A DNA stretch of 48,724 bases from Burkholderiaceae bacterium (GCA_021166835.1 JAJPEN010000014.1:1-48724), one strand, 5' to 3'. Shown: positions 8,051 through 17,155, counted from the stretch's first letter. A program made the numbers and translations. The notes: generated from the letters alone by a model not told the origin.

Positions 8051-9574
8051 TCAGCGAAAGAGCAGCGTCGCGAGGCCGAGGAAGATCAGGAAGCCCATGC
8101 TGTCGGTGCTGAAGGTGAGCAGCACCGACGAGCCGAGCGCGGGGTCGCGCCCGAGGCGCTCGAGCGTGAGCGGCACGACGAGCGCGATCAGCGCGCCCAC
8201 CAGCAGGTTCAGCAGCATCGCCAGCGTCATCGTCATCCCGAGCAGGACGCCGTAGGGCGTGTCGCGATACAGCAGCCACGCGGCCACGCCGGCGATGCCG
8301 CCCCAGACGATGCCGTTCAGCGCGGCAACGGCGATCTCCTTGCCGAGCAGCCGTCGCGCATTGCCGGCGTTCACCTGGCCGAGCGCGATCGAGCGGATGA
8401 TCAGCGTCATCGTCTGGTTGCCCGAGTTGCCCGCGATGCCGGCCACGATCGGCATCAGCGTGGCGAGCGCGACGACGCGCTCGATCGTTCCCTCGAAGGC
8501 CTCGATGACGCGCGAAGCGATGAACGCCGTGCACAGGTTCAGCGCGAGCCACAGCCAGCGGTTGCGCGCCGACGCCCAGACGCTCGAGAAGATGTCCTCC
8601 TCCTCGCGCAGGCCCGCCTTGGCGAGCATCTCCGACTCCGCCTCCTCGCGGATGAGATCGAGCACCTCGGCCACGGTCACCCGCCCGATCACGCGATTGC
8701 CCGGATCGACGACCGGCGCCGAAACGAGGTCGTAGCGCTCGAAAGCCTGGGCGGCGTCGGCCGCGTCGTCGAGCGTCTGCAGCGTGAGCACGTCGCGCTG
8801 CATGACGTCCTCGACCTGCACCTCGGGCTGGTTGATCAGCAGCCGGTCGAGCGGCAGCGAGCCCTGCAGCTCGCCGCGCTCGTCGACCACGTAGACCTGG
8901 TCGGTGTGGTCGGGCAGCTCGTCGAGCCGGCGCAGTTCGCGCAGCACCATTTCGAGCGTGTACTCGCGGCGCACGGTGATCGCCTCGAAGTCCATCAGCT
9001 CGCCCACCGAGCCCTCGGGGAAGGACATCGACGCGCGCAGCTGCTCGCGCTCCTGCTGCGTCAGGCCGCGGCGCACCTCCTCGACGACGTCGCGCGGCAG
9101 GTCCGGCGCCAGCTCGGCGATCTCGTCGGCGTCGAGCGTCTCGACCGCCTCGACCAGTTCGGCGCGATCCATCGAGCGGATCAGCGTCTCGCGCACCGCG
9201 TCGGAGACCTCGAGCAGGATCTCGCCGTCCTTGTCGGACTGCACCAGATCCCAGACGAGCATCCGGTCGTCGGGCGGCAGCGCCTCAAGGATGTAGGCGA
9301 TGTCCGCCGGGTGCAGCCGCTGGATCCGCGCGCCCAGGTCGTGCAGGTACTGCTGGTCGATCGGCGCCGCGACCGGCCCCGCGTGCGTCACGTCGTCCTC
9401 GTCGCCGCGCTCGCGCTCAGCGGCCTCGACGGTCTGGTTGTGCCGGCGCAGCAGTTCCTGCACCGCGGCGAGCGCGCGCGAAGCTTCCTCCGGGTCGCGC
9501 GGCTGCGCGGCTCGGGGCGCTTCGGGTCGATCGACGGCGGCTTCGGAAGCCTCGTCGAGCTCGGGCTCGGGCAT
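8051..9574 (-). CDS. mgtE: Magnesium transporter MgtE
   Basis: MgtE is a homodimeric Mg2+ channel of the inner membrane, gated by its cytosolic domains. The 507 residues show the full architecture. An acidic N-terminal tail is followed by a superhelical N domain with LHPADIAYILEALPPDDR. Two CBS domains follow (about 195-315; GSVGELMDFEAITVRREYT and EVQVEDVMQRDVLTLQTLDD). About five membrane helices come last, with the pore signature PIVAGIAGNSGNQTMTLIIR. It is the last gene of the RNase-TonB-aroE-mtgA-mgtE cluster, 17 bp after mtgA. No magnesium riboswitch could fit in that gap. The first 40 residues are low-complexity Glu/Ala/Pro, so the exact start is slightly uncertain. Confidence 0.95.
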   Translation of the reverse strand: MPEPELDEASEAAVDRPEAPRAAQPRDPEEASRALAAVQELLRRHNQTVEAAERERGDEDDVTHAGPVAAPIDQQYLHDLGARIQRLHPADIAYILEALPPDDRMLVWDLVQSDKDGEILLEVSDAVRETLIRSMDRAELVEAVETLDADEIAELAPDLPRDVVEEVRRGLTQQEREQLRASMSFPEGSVGELMDFEAITVRREYTLEMVLRELRRLDELPDHTDQVYVVDERGELQGSLPLDRLLINQPEVQVEDVMQRDVLTLQTLDDAADAAQAFERYDLVSAPVVDPGNRVIGRVTVAEVLDLIREEAESEMLAKAGLREEEDIFSSVWASARNRWLWLALNLCTAFIASRVIEAFEGTIERVVALATLMPIVAGIAGNSGNQTMTLIIRSIALGQVNAGNARRLLGKEIAVAALNGIVWGGIAGVAAWLLYRDTPYGVLLGMTMTLAMLLNLLVGALIALVVPLTLERLGRDPALGSSVLLTFSTDSMGFLIFLGLATLLFR

Positions 9575-9591
9575 CGGGTGTCGCTGCGGCT

Positions 9592-10320
9592 TCAGGGGAG
9601 GTCGACGCCGCCCATCCAGCGGGCGACGATCGCGGCGCGCCGGGCGAGCGCGGGCGAATCGGGGTGCGCGTCATAGTAGCGCGGCCGGGGCAGCATCGCC
9701 GCCATGCGCGCCGCCTGCCACGCGCCGAGCTGGGCCGCCGGGACGCCGTAGTGGTGGCGCGCTCCGGCCTCGGCGCCGAACACGCCGACGCCCCATTCGG
9801 CCACGTTCAGGTACAGCTCGAGGATGCGCCGCTTGGTCATCACCGTCTCGATCATGTAGGCGATGACCAGCTCCTGCGCCTTGCGCAGATAGCTGCGCTC
9901 GCCGGACAGGAACAGGTTCTTGGCGAGCTGCATCGTGATCGTCGAGCCGCCGAGCACCACGCGCCCCCGGCGGCGATTGCGCTCGCGGGCGCGCTCGATG
10001 GCGTCCCAGTCGACGCCGTCGTGATCGGCGAAATTGGCGTCCTCCGAAGCGATCACCGCGCGCTTGAGATTCGGCGAGATCCGGTCGTAGTCGACCCAGC
10101 GATGGCGCAGTTCGCGCTGCGGGTCGGACTCGCGCAGGCGCGCCAGCTCGGTGCGCATGAAGCGCGTCGAAGCGGGATCGAAGCGGCTCCACCAGAGCAC
10201 GTGCGCGAAATACCAGAGCTGCAGCGCGAGCACCGCGCAACCGAGCAGCGCCGCGCCCCACGCGAACAGGCGCAGCGGACGCCGCCAGCTCGCGGCGCGC
10301 GCGCGGGACTTGCGCTTCAT
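9592..10320 (-). CDS. mtgA: Monofunctional peptidoglycan glycosyltransferase
   Basis: MtgA polymerises lipid II into glycan strands at the outer face of the inner membrane. It has 242 residues, the usual family length, with one N-terminal anchor helix (LFAWGAALLGCAVLALQLWY). The GT51 motifs are in order: AVIASEDANFADHDGVDW with the catalytic glutamate, GGSTITMQLAKNLFL, RKAQELVIAYMIE and KRRILELYLN. There is no transpeptidase domain, which separates it from class A PBPs. Its ATG overlaps the aroE stop by 4 bp. The aroE-mtgA order is common in Betaproteobacteria. Confidence 0.96.
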   Translation of the reverse strand: MKRKSRARAASWRRPLRLFAWGAALLGCAVLALQLWYFAHVLWWSRFDPASTRFMRTELARLRESDPQRELRHRWVDYDRISPNLKRAVIASEDANFADHDGVDWDAIERARERNRRRGRVVLGGSTITMQLAKNLFLSGERSYLRKAQELVIAYMIETVMTKRRILELYLNVAEWGVGVFGAEAGARHHYGVPAAQLGAWQAARMAAMLPRPRYYDAHPDSPALARRAAIVARWMGGVDLP

Positions 10321-11177
10321 CGCGCCGGCGGTCGCGGCGCGGCGTGCTCCGCGTGCAGCGCTTCACGCAGCGCCCGATACACGGGCTCGGTCTGCGGACG
10401 CACGCCGTGCCAGGCGAGGAAGGACTCGGCCGCCTGCTCGACGAGCATGCCGAGTCCGTCGCAGGCGCTGCGACAACCGGCATCGCGCGCCTGCCGGACG
10501 AAGGCCGTAGGCGCGTCGGCGTAGAAGAGATCGTAGGCGAGCGAGGCCGCGGCGAAGACCTCGCTCGACAGCGCGACGGGCTCGTCGCGCAGCCCGCTGC
10601 CGCTCGCCTCGACGACCAGGTCGAAACCCGGCTCGACCGCGTCGAGCGCGACGAAGACCGGAGGCGCCGCGCGCGTCGCGAACTTCTCGACCAGCCGCTC
10701 GGCGTTGGCCCGGCTGCGGTTGCTGACGACGAGGCGGGCGACGCCCGCATCGAGCAGCGGCCCGACGACGCCGCGCGCGGCGCCGCCGGCGCCGAGCAAC
10801 AGCACCGAGCGTCCCTGCAGCTCGAAGCCGTGGCGCTCGCCGAGGTCGCGCACCAGCCCGGCGCCGTCGGTGTTGTCGCCCCAGGCGCCTTCGGCGCCGG
10901 CGTCGAAGCGCAGCGTGTTCACGGCGCCCGCCTGCACGGCGCGCGCGCTGTGCCGCGCGGCCCAGGCGAAGGCGTCGAGCTTGAACGGCAGCGTCACGTT
11001 CAGCCCGCTGCCGCCGGCGTCGCGGAAGCGCTCGACCGCTTCGACGAAGCCGTCCAGCGGCGCGAGGATGCGGCCGTATTCGAGGTCGATGCCGGTCTGC
11101 CGCGCGAACTGCGCGTGGATCGCCGGCGAGCGGCTGTGCTCGACCGGATTGCCGATGACCGCGTATTTGAGTCTCAT
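10317..11177 (-). CDS. aroE: Shikimate dehydrogenase
   Basis: AroE reduces 3-dehydroshikimate to shikimate with NADPH in the aromatic amino-acid pathway. The 286-residue product has the substrate motifs NPVEHSRSPAIH and NVTLPFK (catalytic Lys66), AGAVNTL, and GDNTDGAG (catalytic Asp104). The NADP-binding GAGGAARG and NRSRANAE follow. The usual NATSxG segment reads EASGSG, an Asn-to-Glu change at the cofactor side. Length and order are otherwise normal. It lies 16 bp after the TonB-like gene and overlaps mtgA by 4 bp. The type II dehydroquinase aroQ of the same pathway is on the other strand at 18.4 kb. Confidence 0.95.
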   Translation of the reverse strand: MRLKYAVIGNPVEHSRSPAIHAQFARQTGIDLEYGRILAPLDGFVEAVERFRDAGGSGLNVTLPFKLDAFAWAARHSARAVQAGAVNTLRFDAGAEGAWGDNTDGAGLVRDLGERHGFELQGRSVLLLGAGGAARGVVGPLLDAGVARLVVSNRSRANAERLVEKFATRAAPPVFVALDAVEPGFDLVVEASGSGLRDEPVALSSEVFAAASLAYDLFYADAPTAFVRQARDAGCRSACDGLGMLVEQAAESFLAWHGVRPQTEPVYRALREALHAEHAAPRPPAR

Positions 11178-11193
11178 CTTCGCCTCGGCAGGC

Positions 11194-12255
11194 TCATCGC
11201 TGCCGCGTTTCGCGCGTTGCCGCGGCGGTGCGCGGGCGCTCGCGCTGCGCGGACGCCTTTCCCTTGTGTTCGGGGGCGGCGCGCGAGCCCTGCCCCGCCT
11301 TGCCTCGCGTCGCTCCTTCGTCGGCCTCGGCGGTCGCGGCTTCGTCGAGCGCGCCGGGCCGCAGCGCTGCGGTCTCGAGCACGTCGTTGGTGAAGTTCCA
11401 GGTGCGCACGATCTGCAGGATGTCGCCGTCGCGCGCCATCTCCGGCGTGAAGCGCTCGTACGGCGCGCCGGCCCGGACGATGTCGCGCACCGCCCGGTTG
11501 AGCACGTCGTGCTTCGATTTGCGGTTGACGATCACGTCGACGACGTTGCCGTTGCGATCGATCTCCACCGTGATGATCAGCGTCCCGTAGATGCGTCCGC
11601 GCGCCTCGCGCGGATAGCGCTCGGTGCCGAGCCGCTCGATGCGCTGCGCCCAGTCGTCGACGTAGCGCGCGTAGCTCACGCCGGTGGCGTTCACGCCGTA
11701 GGTGAGCCGCTTCGGCCGCTTGTTGTAGTCGGAAACCTGCCGGTCGATCTGCGCCTGCAGGCGGGCGATCGCCGCGTCGGTGTCCTCGGCGTCGCGCCCC
11801 GGCTCGACGGTCGGCGAGCGCTCGACCGGCTGCTCGGGCTGCACGTACGACTGCGGTCCGCGCGCGAGCGCGAGCAGCTGGCGCTGCTGCGCCTCCAGTT
11901 CGGCGACGCGGCGACGCTGCAGCGCGATCGCATCGCCGTCCTGCACCATCGCCTGCGCGGGCAGCGGCGAACGCGCGCGGCCATGCTCGTGCTCGCCGCC
12001 GCCGACCAGGTTCTCCTGCGCGAGCAGCTCCGGCTTCAGCGGACGCGCGTCGGTCTTCGCATTGACCAGCACCACTTCGAGCTGCGGATCGATCGGCGCG
12101 AACGACACCGGGGCGGGCGGCGCGAAGCGCAGCGCCAGCGCGAAGGCGTGCAGCACGATTGAGGCGCCGATCGAGAACGCGAGCGGATCGCGCCGCCACA
12201 GCGCGGCGATCCCGCCGGCCTGCACCGACTCGAAGCTGCGTACCAGGCGCTTCAT
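11194..12255 (-). CDS. TonB-family energy-transducer-like protein
   Basis: The product has 353 residues. It has a short cytoplasmic tail, one signal-anchor helix (DPLAFSIGASIVLHAFALAL), a periplasmic region with a coiled-coil-like segment (RRRVAELEAQQRQLLALARG) and a C-terminal TonB-like domain (YPREARGRIYGTLIITVEI, then NGNVVDVIVNRKSKHDVLN). A Lys/Arg/Ala-rich tail of about 50 residues follows the domain, which is unusual because TonB normally ends soon after its last strand. No exbB, exbD or receptor gene is near, so it may have a dedicated envelope role rather than iron uptake. The ATG at 12255 overlaps the RNase stop by 4 bp. Annotation as a TonB C-terminal-domain protein is safe; the function is inference. 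Confidence 0.85.
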   Translation of the reverse strand: MKRLVRSFESVQAGGIAALWRRDPLAFSIGASIVLHAFALALRFAPPAPVSFAPIDPQLEVVLVNAKTDARPLKPELLAQENLVGGGEHEHGRARSPLPAQAMVQDGDAIALQRRRVAELEAQQRQLLALARGPQSYVQPEQPVERSPTVEPGRDAEDTDAAIARLQAQIDRQVSDYNKRPKRLTYGVNATGVSYARYVDDWAQRIERLGTERYPREARGRIYGTLIITVEIDRNGNVVDVIVNRKSKHDVLNRAVRDIVRAGAPYERFTPEMARDGDILQIVRTWNFTNDVLETAALRPGALDEAATAEADEGATRGKAGQGSRAAPEHKGKASAQRERPRTAAATRETRQR

Positions 12256-14243
12256 CGCAGGGTCGGCTCGGCGAGCGCTTCCTCGCCTTCGTCTCCGGCG
12301 ATAAGGTCGACCGGCGGGTCGACCGGCGGGTCGACCGGCGGGCCATCGGGCGCGGCCGCCGCGCTTCCGACGTCGACGAAGCGCGCCTGCACCGAGAGAT
12401 CGATCTCGTCGGTGGCGAGCAGGTCGACGACGATGCGCCGGCCCGGCGCCAGCGCCGGCATTCCCGTCAGGCGGAAATAGAGCGGCGCATCGGCCAGCCG
12501 CACGAGGTCTTCGCGCACGACCACCGCGTCGGCGCGGCGCAGCCGATGCTGTTCGATCCAGCGCAGGCACCAGTAGCGCTCCATCCGCTGCTGGAACTCG
12601 AGGCAGGCGCCGTAGCGCGCCTCGAAGGCCGAGACGATCGAGAACAGCTCCGTGTCGTTCGCCGCCAGCGGCGGCTTGCGGCCGGCGAGCACGGCGAGCA
12701 CCTGCCGCTGGTTGACCAGATCGACGTAGCGGCGCAGCGGCGACGTCGACCACATGTAGTACGCCACGCCCAGCCCCTGGTGCGGCGCCGCGTGCGTCGC
12801 GGTTCGCACGCGACCCGCCTGCTGCGCGCGGAACACGCCCGGCACGCGCGCGAGCGAGAGCAGCCGTGCCCATTCGCTGTTGGCGAGGATCATCGCCTCG
12901 GCGACGATCCGGTCGAGCGGCTCGTCGCGACGCCGCTGCACGATGCGCACGCGCTCGGCGTCGCCTTCGCGATCGATGTAGAAGCTGAAATCGGCGCCGG
13001 AACGCGTCTCCGGCTTGCCGCGCACGCGATCGCGCTCGGCCGACAGCGCCTTGGCCAGCCGCCACAGCACGCGGATCGCGTCGGCGCGCGGATGGTCGAT
13101 CGACGCGCCCGAATCCAGCGACGCCTGGTCGAAGCGCGCATCGAGCGCGTCGTGCCGCAGGTTGTCGGCGACGACGATCCGCTCGACGCGCGAGGTCTTC
13201 GAGACGATGCACTCGCCGCTCGCGTCGACCTCGACGTACAGCGACAGCGCAGCCGCCTCGCGCCCCGCATCGAGCGAGAACGAGGCGATCGTCGGCTGCG
13301 GCAGCATCGTGATCTTGTCGCCGGGCAGGTAGACGGTGGCCATGCGCGCGCGCGCCAGCGCGTCGACCTCGCCGCCATGCTCGATCGCCACGCCCGGCGC
13401 GGCGATGTGGATGCCGATGCGCCAGCCGCCCTCCGGCAGCGGCTGCACCGACAGGCAGTCGTCGATCTCGGTGGTCGTCGAGTCGTCGATCGAGAAGGCA
13501 TCGACGTCGGCGCGCGGCAGCGCCTCGATCGCGCGATGCGCGTCGGCCAGCGGGTCGCCGTGCAGCGCGACGCCGAAGCCCTGCGGGAAATGCTCGGCCT
13601 CGAAGCGCGCCACGTGCATCGCGCGCGGCGATTCGAAGGCGCCGAGCGCGCACAGCAGCCGCTCGGGCGTCGGATGCTCGGGCGAAAGCGAAAGCTCGAG
13701 CGCCTTCCAGGCCGCCGAGTTGCGATCGGGGCGCGCGAGCAGCTGGGCCGCCTGGACGGCGACTTCCTCGGGCAGCTCGCCGCGGCGCATCGCCTGGGCC
13801 CAGGCCTCGATGCGCTCCTGCTCGCGACGGCGTCGCTCGAGCGTGGCCAGCGCCGAGCGCAGCACCTCGGGCGGCGCGGCGCGATAGCGCCCGCGTCCCT
13901 TGCGATGGAAGTAGACCGGCGCCGAATGCAGCTTCAGCAGCAGCGCCGTCGCCTCCACCGCGTCGGAGCGATGGCCGTGGTATTCGTCGGCCAGCTCGCC
14001 GAAGCCGAACTCGGCCTGCGGCGCGCACTCCCACAGGAAGTCGACGTCGATCGAATCGGCGAGCTGGCGCGCGGCGGGGATCAACGCATCAGGCGCCGGC
14101 GCGTCGAAGCGCAGCAGCACGTGGCTCGCCTTGACCTTCGTGCGCTTGCCGCTGGCCGTCTCGACCTGCAGGCTGCCACCCGTCTCCGACAATGCCGTGC
14201 CGGCGCGAAAATCGCCGTTGTCCTCGAACAGGAGATGCTTCAT
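12252..14243 (-). CDS. RNB-domain exoribonuclease (RNase II/R family)
   Basis: This 663-residue protein belongs to the RNase II/RNase R family of processive 3'-5' exoribonucleases. The catalytic block FSIDDSTTTEIDDCLSV starts the RNB domain near residue 250. The position of the third acidic residue, usually Asp, is Glu, as in a subset of family members. Other family blocks are GWRIGIHIAAPG, PGDKITMLPQ, ILANSEW and YMWSTSPLRRYVDLVNQRQ. The N-terminal half has helices but no clear cold-shock pair, and the C-terminus holds a short S1-like segment. A PPVD tandem repeat lies near the C-terminus. It heads the leftward cluster with the TonB-like gene, aroE, mtgA and mgtE, and has a good -10 element upstream. 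It is shorter than RNase R and closer to RNase II-like paralogues. Confidence 0.9.
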   Translation of the reverse strand: MKHLLFEDNGDFRAGTALSETGGSLQVETASGKRTKVKASHVLLRFDAPAPDALIPAARQLADSIDVDFLWECAPQAEFGFGELADEYHGHRSDAVEATALLLKLHSAPVYFHRKGRGRYRAAPPEVLRSALATLERRRREQERIEAWAQAMRRGELPEEVAVQAAQLLARPDRNSAAWKALELSLSPEHPTPERLLCALGAFESPRAMHVARFEAEHFPQGFGVALHGDPLADAHRAIEALPRADVDAFSIDDSTTTEIDDCLSVQPLPEGGWRIGIHIAAPGVAIEHGGEVDALARARMATVYLPGDKITMLPQPTIASFSLDAGREAAALSLYVEVDASGECIVSKTSRVERIVVADNLRHDALDARFDQASLDSGASIDHPRADAIRVLWRLAKALSAERDRVRGKPETRSGADFSFYIDREGDAERVRIVQRRRDEPLDRIVAEAMILANSEWARLLSLARVPGVFRAQQAGRVRTATHAAPHQGLGVAYYMWSTSPLRRYVDLVNQRQVLAVLAGRKPPLAANDTELFSIVSAFEARYGACLEFQQRMERYWCLRWIEQHRLRRADAVVVREDLVRLADAPLYFRLTGMPALAPGRRIVVDLLATDEIDLSVQARFVDVGSAAAAPDGPPVDPPVDPPVDLIAGDEGEEALAEPTLR
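12305..12340. repeat. Three tandem 12-bp repeats within the RNase gene
   Basis: GGTCGACCGGCG is present three times head to tail. In the RNase reading frame on the minus strand it encodes repeats of Pro-Pro-Val-Asp near the C-terminus. The unit is a multiple of three, so copy changes would keep the frame. Confidence 0.9.
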
Positions 14244-14266
14244 CTGCGGGGAGTCGTTGCCGGCCG

Positions 14267-14272
14267 ATTATA
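14267..14272 (-). promoter_or_regulatory. -10 element upstream of the RNase operon
   Basis: Read on the minus strand this is a perfect TATAAT, 23 bp before the RNase ATG. The region 17 bp further upstream (GGCTCG) is a poor -35. It is the best promoter candidate for the five-gene leftward cluster. Confidence 0.5.
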
Positions 14273-14341
14273 GAGGCGCTCTGCCTGCCCGAGCCGCGGC
14301 GCTGCGCCGCGCGGCGCCCCGCTGCCGCCGTCGGCACGACC

Positions 14342-15082
14342 CTACAGCATGATGCCGCCCGACACCTCGATGACGGCCCCGTTGATGTAGGCCGCCTCGT
14401 CGCTCGCCAGGAACGCGTAGACGGCGGCGATCTCCTCGGGCTCGCCGAGCCTTCCCAGCGGCACCTTGTCGATCGTCTTCTGCATCACCGCCGGCGGAAT
14501 CGACGCGAGGATCGGCGTGCGCACGAAGCCCGGACACACGGCGATCGCCCGCACGCCCTTCGGTCCCAGCTCGCGCGCCCACGTCTTCGTGAAGGCGATG
14601 ACGCCTGCCTTGGTCGCCGCGTAGTTCGTCTGCCCGAAGTTGCCGTACAGGCCGACCACCGAAGAGGCGTTCAGGATCACGCCCGAGCCCTGGCGGATCA
14701 TCGCGTCGGCCACCGCCTGCGTGCACAGGAACACGCCCTTGAGGTTCACTTCGATCACGCGATCGAACTGCTCCTCGCTCATCTTGACCAGGCGCGCATC
14801 CTGCGTGATGCCGGCGTTGTTCACCAGGCAGTCGATGCGGCCGAAGGCCGCGAGCGTCGCCGCCGCCATCGCCTCGACGCTCGCGCGGTCGGTGACGTCG
14901 ACGCGCACGCCGATCGCGCGTGCGCCGGCATCGACGAGCGAGGACGCCGCCTCGTCCACGCGCGCCGCATCGAGATCGGCGACGACCACCGCCGCGCCCT
15001 CCGCGGCGAACTTTCGCGCCGTCGCCATGCCGATGCCGCCGGTGGCTCCGGTGACGATCGCGGTCTTGCCCTTCAGTCTCAT
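14342..15082 (-). CDS. Short-chain dehydrogenase/reductase, FabG-like
   Basis: This is a classical SDR of 246 residues. It has the NAD(P) motif [12 protein letters not shown] at the N-terminus, VNNAG, a catalytic Ser in [11 protein letters not shown], the YAATK active site (Tyr and Lys) and the C-terminal family end [12 protein letters not shown]. Sequence and length fit 3-oxoacyl-ACP or acetoacetyl-CoA reductases (FabG/PhaB). Without acp or phaC neighbours I cannot assign the substrate. Its start follows the stop of the Mpl-YqiA gene by one base, and AAGGAG lies inside that upstream gene, so the two are translationally coupled. The coupling to a peptidoglycan-recycling gene is not the usual fabG context. 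Confidence 0.9.
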   Translation of the reverse strand: MRLKGKTAIVTGATGGIGMATARKFAAEGAAVVVADLDAARVDEAASSLVDAGARAIGVRVDVTDRASVEAMAAATLAAFGRIDCLVNNAGITQDARLVKMSEEQFDRVIEVNLKGVFLCTQAVADAMIRQGSGVILNASSVVGLYGNFGQTNYAATKAGVIAFTKTWARELGPKGVRAIAVCPGFVRTPILASIPPAVMQKTIDKVPLGRLGEPEEIAAVYAFLASDEAAYINGAVIEVSGGIML

Positions 15083-15083
15083 G

Positions 15084-17123
15084 TCACTCCTTCGGTTCGT
15101 CGCGGGCGTCCGCCGCGCGTGCATCGAAACCCGCGAAGCCGAGCACCTCGTCGGCCAGCGAATCGAAATCGGTGAGTCCGTGATCGCCGCCCTCGAGCAC
15201 GATCGTGCGGGCGCCCGGGTAGCGCGCGAGCATCTCGCGCCAGTCGAGCACCTCGTCGCCCTGGGCGGCGACGAGCAGATACCGCGCCGGATCGCGCAGC
15301 TCGCCGGCGTGCAGCGCACGCAGCTCGCCGAGATAGCGCGCCTCGAAACGGAACGGCCGATCGTCGTGGTAGCCGCGCAGCTCGCCGACGCAGGGTGCGA
15401 GATCGCGCGCCGGATCGATCGCCGGATTCAGCAGCACGGCGCGTGCGCCGCTGCGCTCGGCCAGCCACGTCGCGTAGTAGCCGCCCAGCGAACTGCCGAC
15501 CAGCGTGTCGTCGGGGCCGGGGGCGATCTCGCGCTCGACCAGCGCGACGGCCTCGGCCGGCGACGGCGGCAGCTGCGGGCAGACGAAGCGCTCGGCCAGG
15601 CCGAGCGCGCGCAGGCGTTCGTCGAGGATGCGCGCCTTGAAGGATTGCGGCGACGAGCGGAAACCGTGCAGGTAGACGAGTCGGCCCGCGGTTCGCGCTG
15701 CCGGCGGGCGCGGGCCCGGGACGCTGCCCTCGTCGGCCGGATTCACCAGCGGCTGCTCCTTTTCGCGAGCGGCCAGCGCGTCGAGCAGCCGCTGGTGGAT
15801 GCCGCCGAAGGACCCGTTGCTCATCGCGAGCACGTAGTCGCCCGGGCGCGCAACGGAGACGATGGTCCGGACGAGCGCCTGCAGGTCGCGCTCCACGCGC
15901 GCACGCGCGCCCAGCGGCGCGAGCGCGCCGGCGACGTCCCAATCGAGCCCGGCCGCGTGGCAGTAGACGAGATCGGCCTGGCGCAGCGACTCGGGCAGCT
16001 GCGCCGCCATCGTTCCCAGCTTCATCGTGTTCGAGCGCGGCTCGAGCACGGCGAGGATGCGCGCCTGCGGCCCCACGCGCTCGCGCAGGCCCGCCACCGT
16101 GGTGGCGATCGCCGTCGGATGGTGGGCGAAATCGTCGATGACCGTGACGCCGGCTGCCGTTCCGCGCGTCTCGAGCCGGCGGCGCACGCCTTCGAACGCG
16201 GCCAGCGCATCGATCGCGGCGGCCGGCGCCACGCCGGCATGCCGCGCCGCGGCGATCGCGGCGAGCGCATTGGCGCGGTTGTGCGCGCCGGCCAGCGCGA
16301 CACGACAGCGGCCCAGCCGCTCGCCGCCGAAATGCAGGTCGAAGCTGCTGGCCGAGCCGTCGTCCTCGATCGCGTCCAGGTGCCAGCCCTCCGCCGACAG
16401 GAAGGACTCGCTTTCGCTCCACAGCCCGCGGGCGAGCACCCGCGCGAGCGCCGGCTCGGCCGCGTTGTGGATGATCCGTCCGCTGCGCGCGACCGTTCGT
16501 ACGAGGTGGTGGAATTGCGTCTCGATCGCCGCCAGATCTGCGAAGATGTCGGCGTGATCGAACTCGAGGTTGTTCAGCAGCAGCGTGCGCGGGCGGTAGT
16601 GCACGAACTTCGACCGCTTGTCGAAGAACGCCGTGTCGTACTCGTCGGCTTCGATGACGAAGTGCTCGCCCTCGCCCAGCCGCGCGGAAACCGGGAAGTT
16701 GCGCGCGACCCCGCCGATCAGGAAGCCGGGCTTGCGGCCGTTCGCCTCGAGAATCCAGGCGAGCAGCGAAGCGGTCGTCGTCTTTCCGTGCGTCCCTGCA
16801 ACAGCAAGCACCCACTTCTTTCCGAGTGCGTGCTCGGCGAGCCACTGCGGGCCCGAGGTGAACGGATCGCGCGCGTCGAGAATCGCCTCCATCAGCGGAT
16901 TGCCGCGCGAGACGACGTTCCCGACCACCCACAGATCGGGGGCAAGCGAGCGCTGCGCGGCGTCGTAGCCCTCGATCAGTTCGATGCCGAGCGCGCGCAG
17001 CTGCTCGCTCATCGGGGGATAGACGTTCGCATCGCAGCCGGTGACGCGATGGCCGGCCTGCGTCGCGATCGCGGCGATGCCGCCCATGAACGTCCCGCAG
17101 ATGCCGAGGATGTGGATGTGCAT
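15084..17123 (-). CDS. mpl: Fusion of Mpl muropeptide ligase and YqiA-like esterase
   Basis: The first 460 or so residues are Mpl, the cytoplasmic ligase that joins recycled L-Ala-D-Glu-mDAP tripeptide to UDP-MurNAc using ATP. The evidence is [17 protein letters not shown] at the start, the P-loop [43 protein letters not shown], and [10 protein letters not shown] followed by [10 protein letters not shown]. After a Pro-rich linker, residues 482-679 form an alpha/beta hydrolase of the YqiA type. This has [17 protein letters not shown] (nucleophile Ser545), QGDEVLDW and GGDHGLTDF. The 679-residue length is the sum of the two families. I see no stop or frameshift between them. It diverges from the gene at 17162 by 38 bp. 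Confidence 0.92.
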   Translation of the reverse strand: MHIHILGICGTFMGGIAAIATQAGHRVTGCDANVYPPMSEQLRALGIELIEGYDAAQRSLAPDLWVVGNVVSRGNPLMEAILDARDPFTSGPQWLAEHALGKKWVLAVAGTHGKTTTASLLAWILEANGRKPGFLIGGVARNFPVSARLGEGEHFVIEADEYDTAFFDKRSKFVHYRPRTLLLNNLEFDHADIFADLAAIETQFHHLVRTVARSGRIIHNAAEPALARVLARGLWSESESFLSAEGWHLDAIEDDGSASSFDLHFGGERLGRCRVALAGAHNRANALAAIAAARHAGVAPAAAIDALAAFEGVRRRLETRGTAAGVTVIDDFAHHPTAIATTVAGLRERVGPQARILAVLEPRSNTMKLGTMAAQLPESLRQADLVYCHAAGLDWDVAGALAPLGARARVERDLQALVRTIVSVARPGDYVLAMSNGSFGGIHQRLLDALAAREKEQPLVNPADEGSVPGPRPPAARTAGRLVYLHGFRSSPQSFKARILDERLRALGLAERFVCPQLPPSPAEAVALVEREIAPGPDDTLVGSSLGGYYATWLAERSGARAVLLNPAIDPARDLAPCVGELRGYHDDRPFRFEARYLGELRALHAGELRDPARYLLVAAQGDEVLDWREMLARYPGARTIVLEGGDHGLTDFDSLADEVLGFAGFDARAADARDEPKE

Positions 17124-17131
17124 CGAGGGGC

Positions 17132-17155
17132 GATAATGTGCGGTTGCGGATTCTA
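17132..17155. promoter_or_regulatory. Overlapping divergent -10 elements (mpl fusion / 17162 gene)
   Basis: The 38-bp divergent gap contains GATAAT on the plus strand (17132-17137), about 25 bp before the rightward start. It also contains TAGAAT on the minus strand (17150-17155), placed for the mpl fusion. No clear -35 elements are seen. The two promoters would overlap. Confidence 0.35.

Noticed and set aside
8283..8560. Magnesium riboswitch for mgtE
   Set aside because: Only 17 bp separate mtgA and mgtE, so there is no room for a leader riboswitch at that start.
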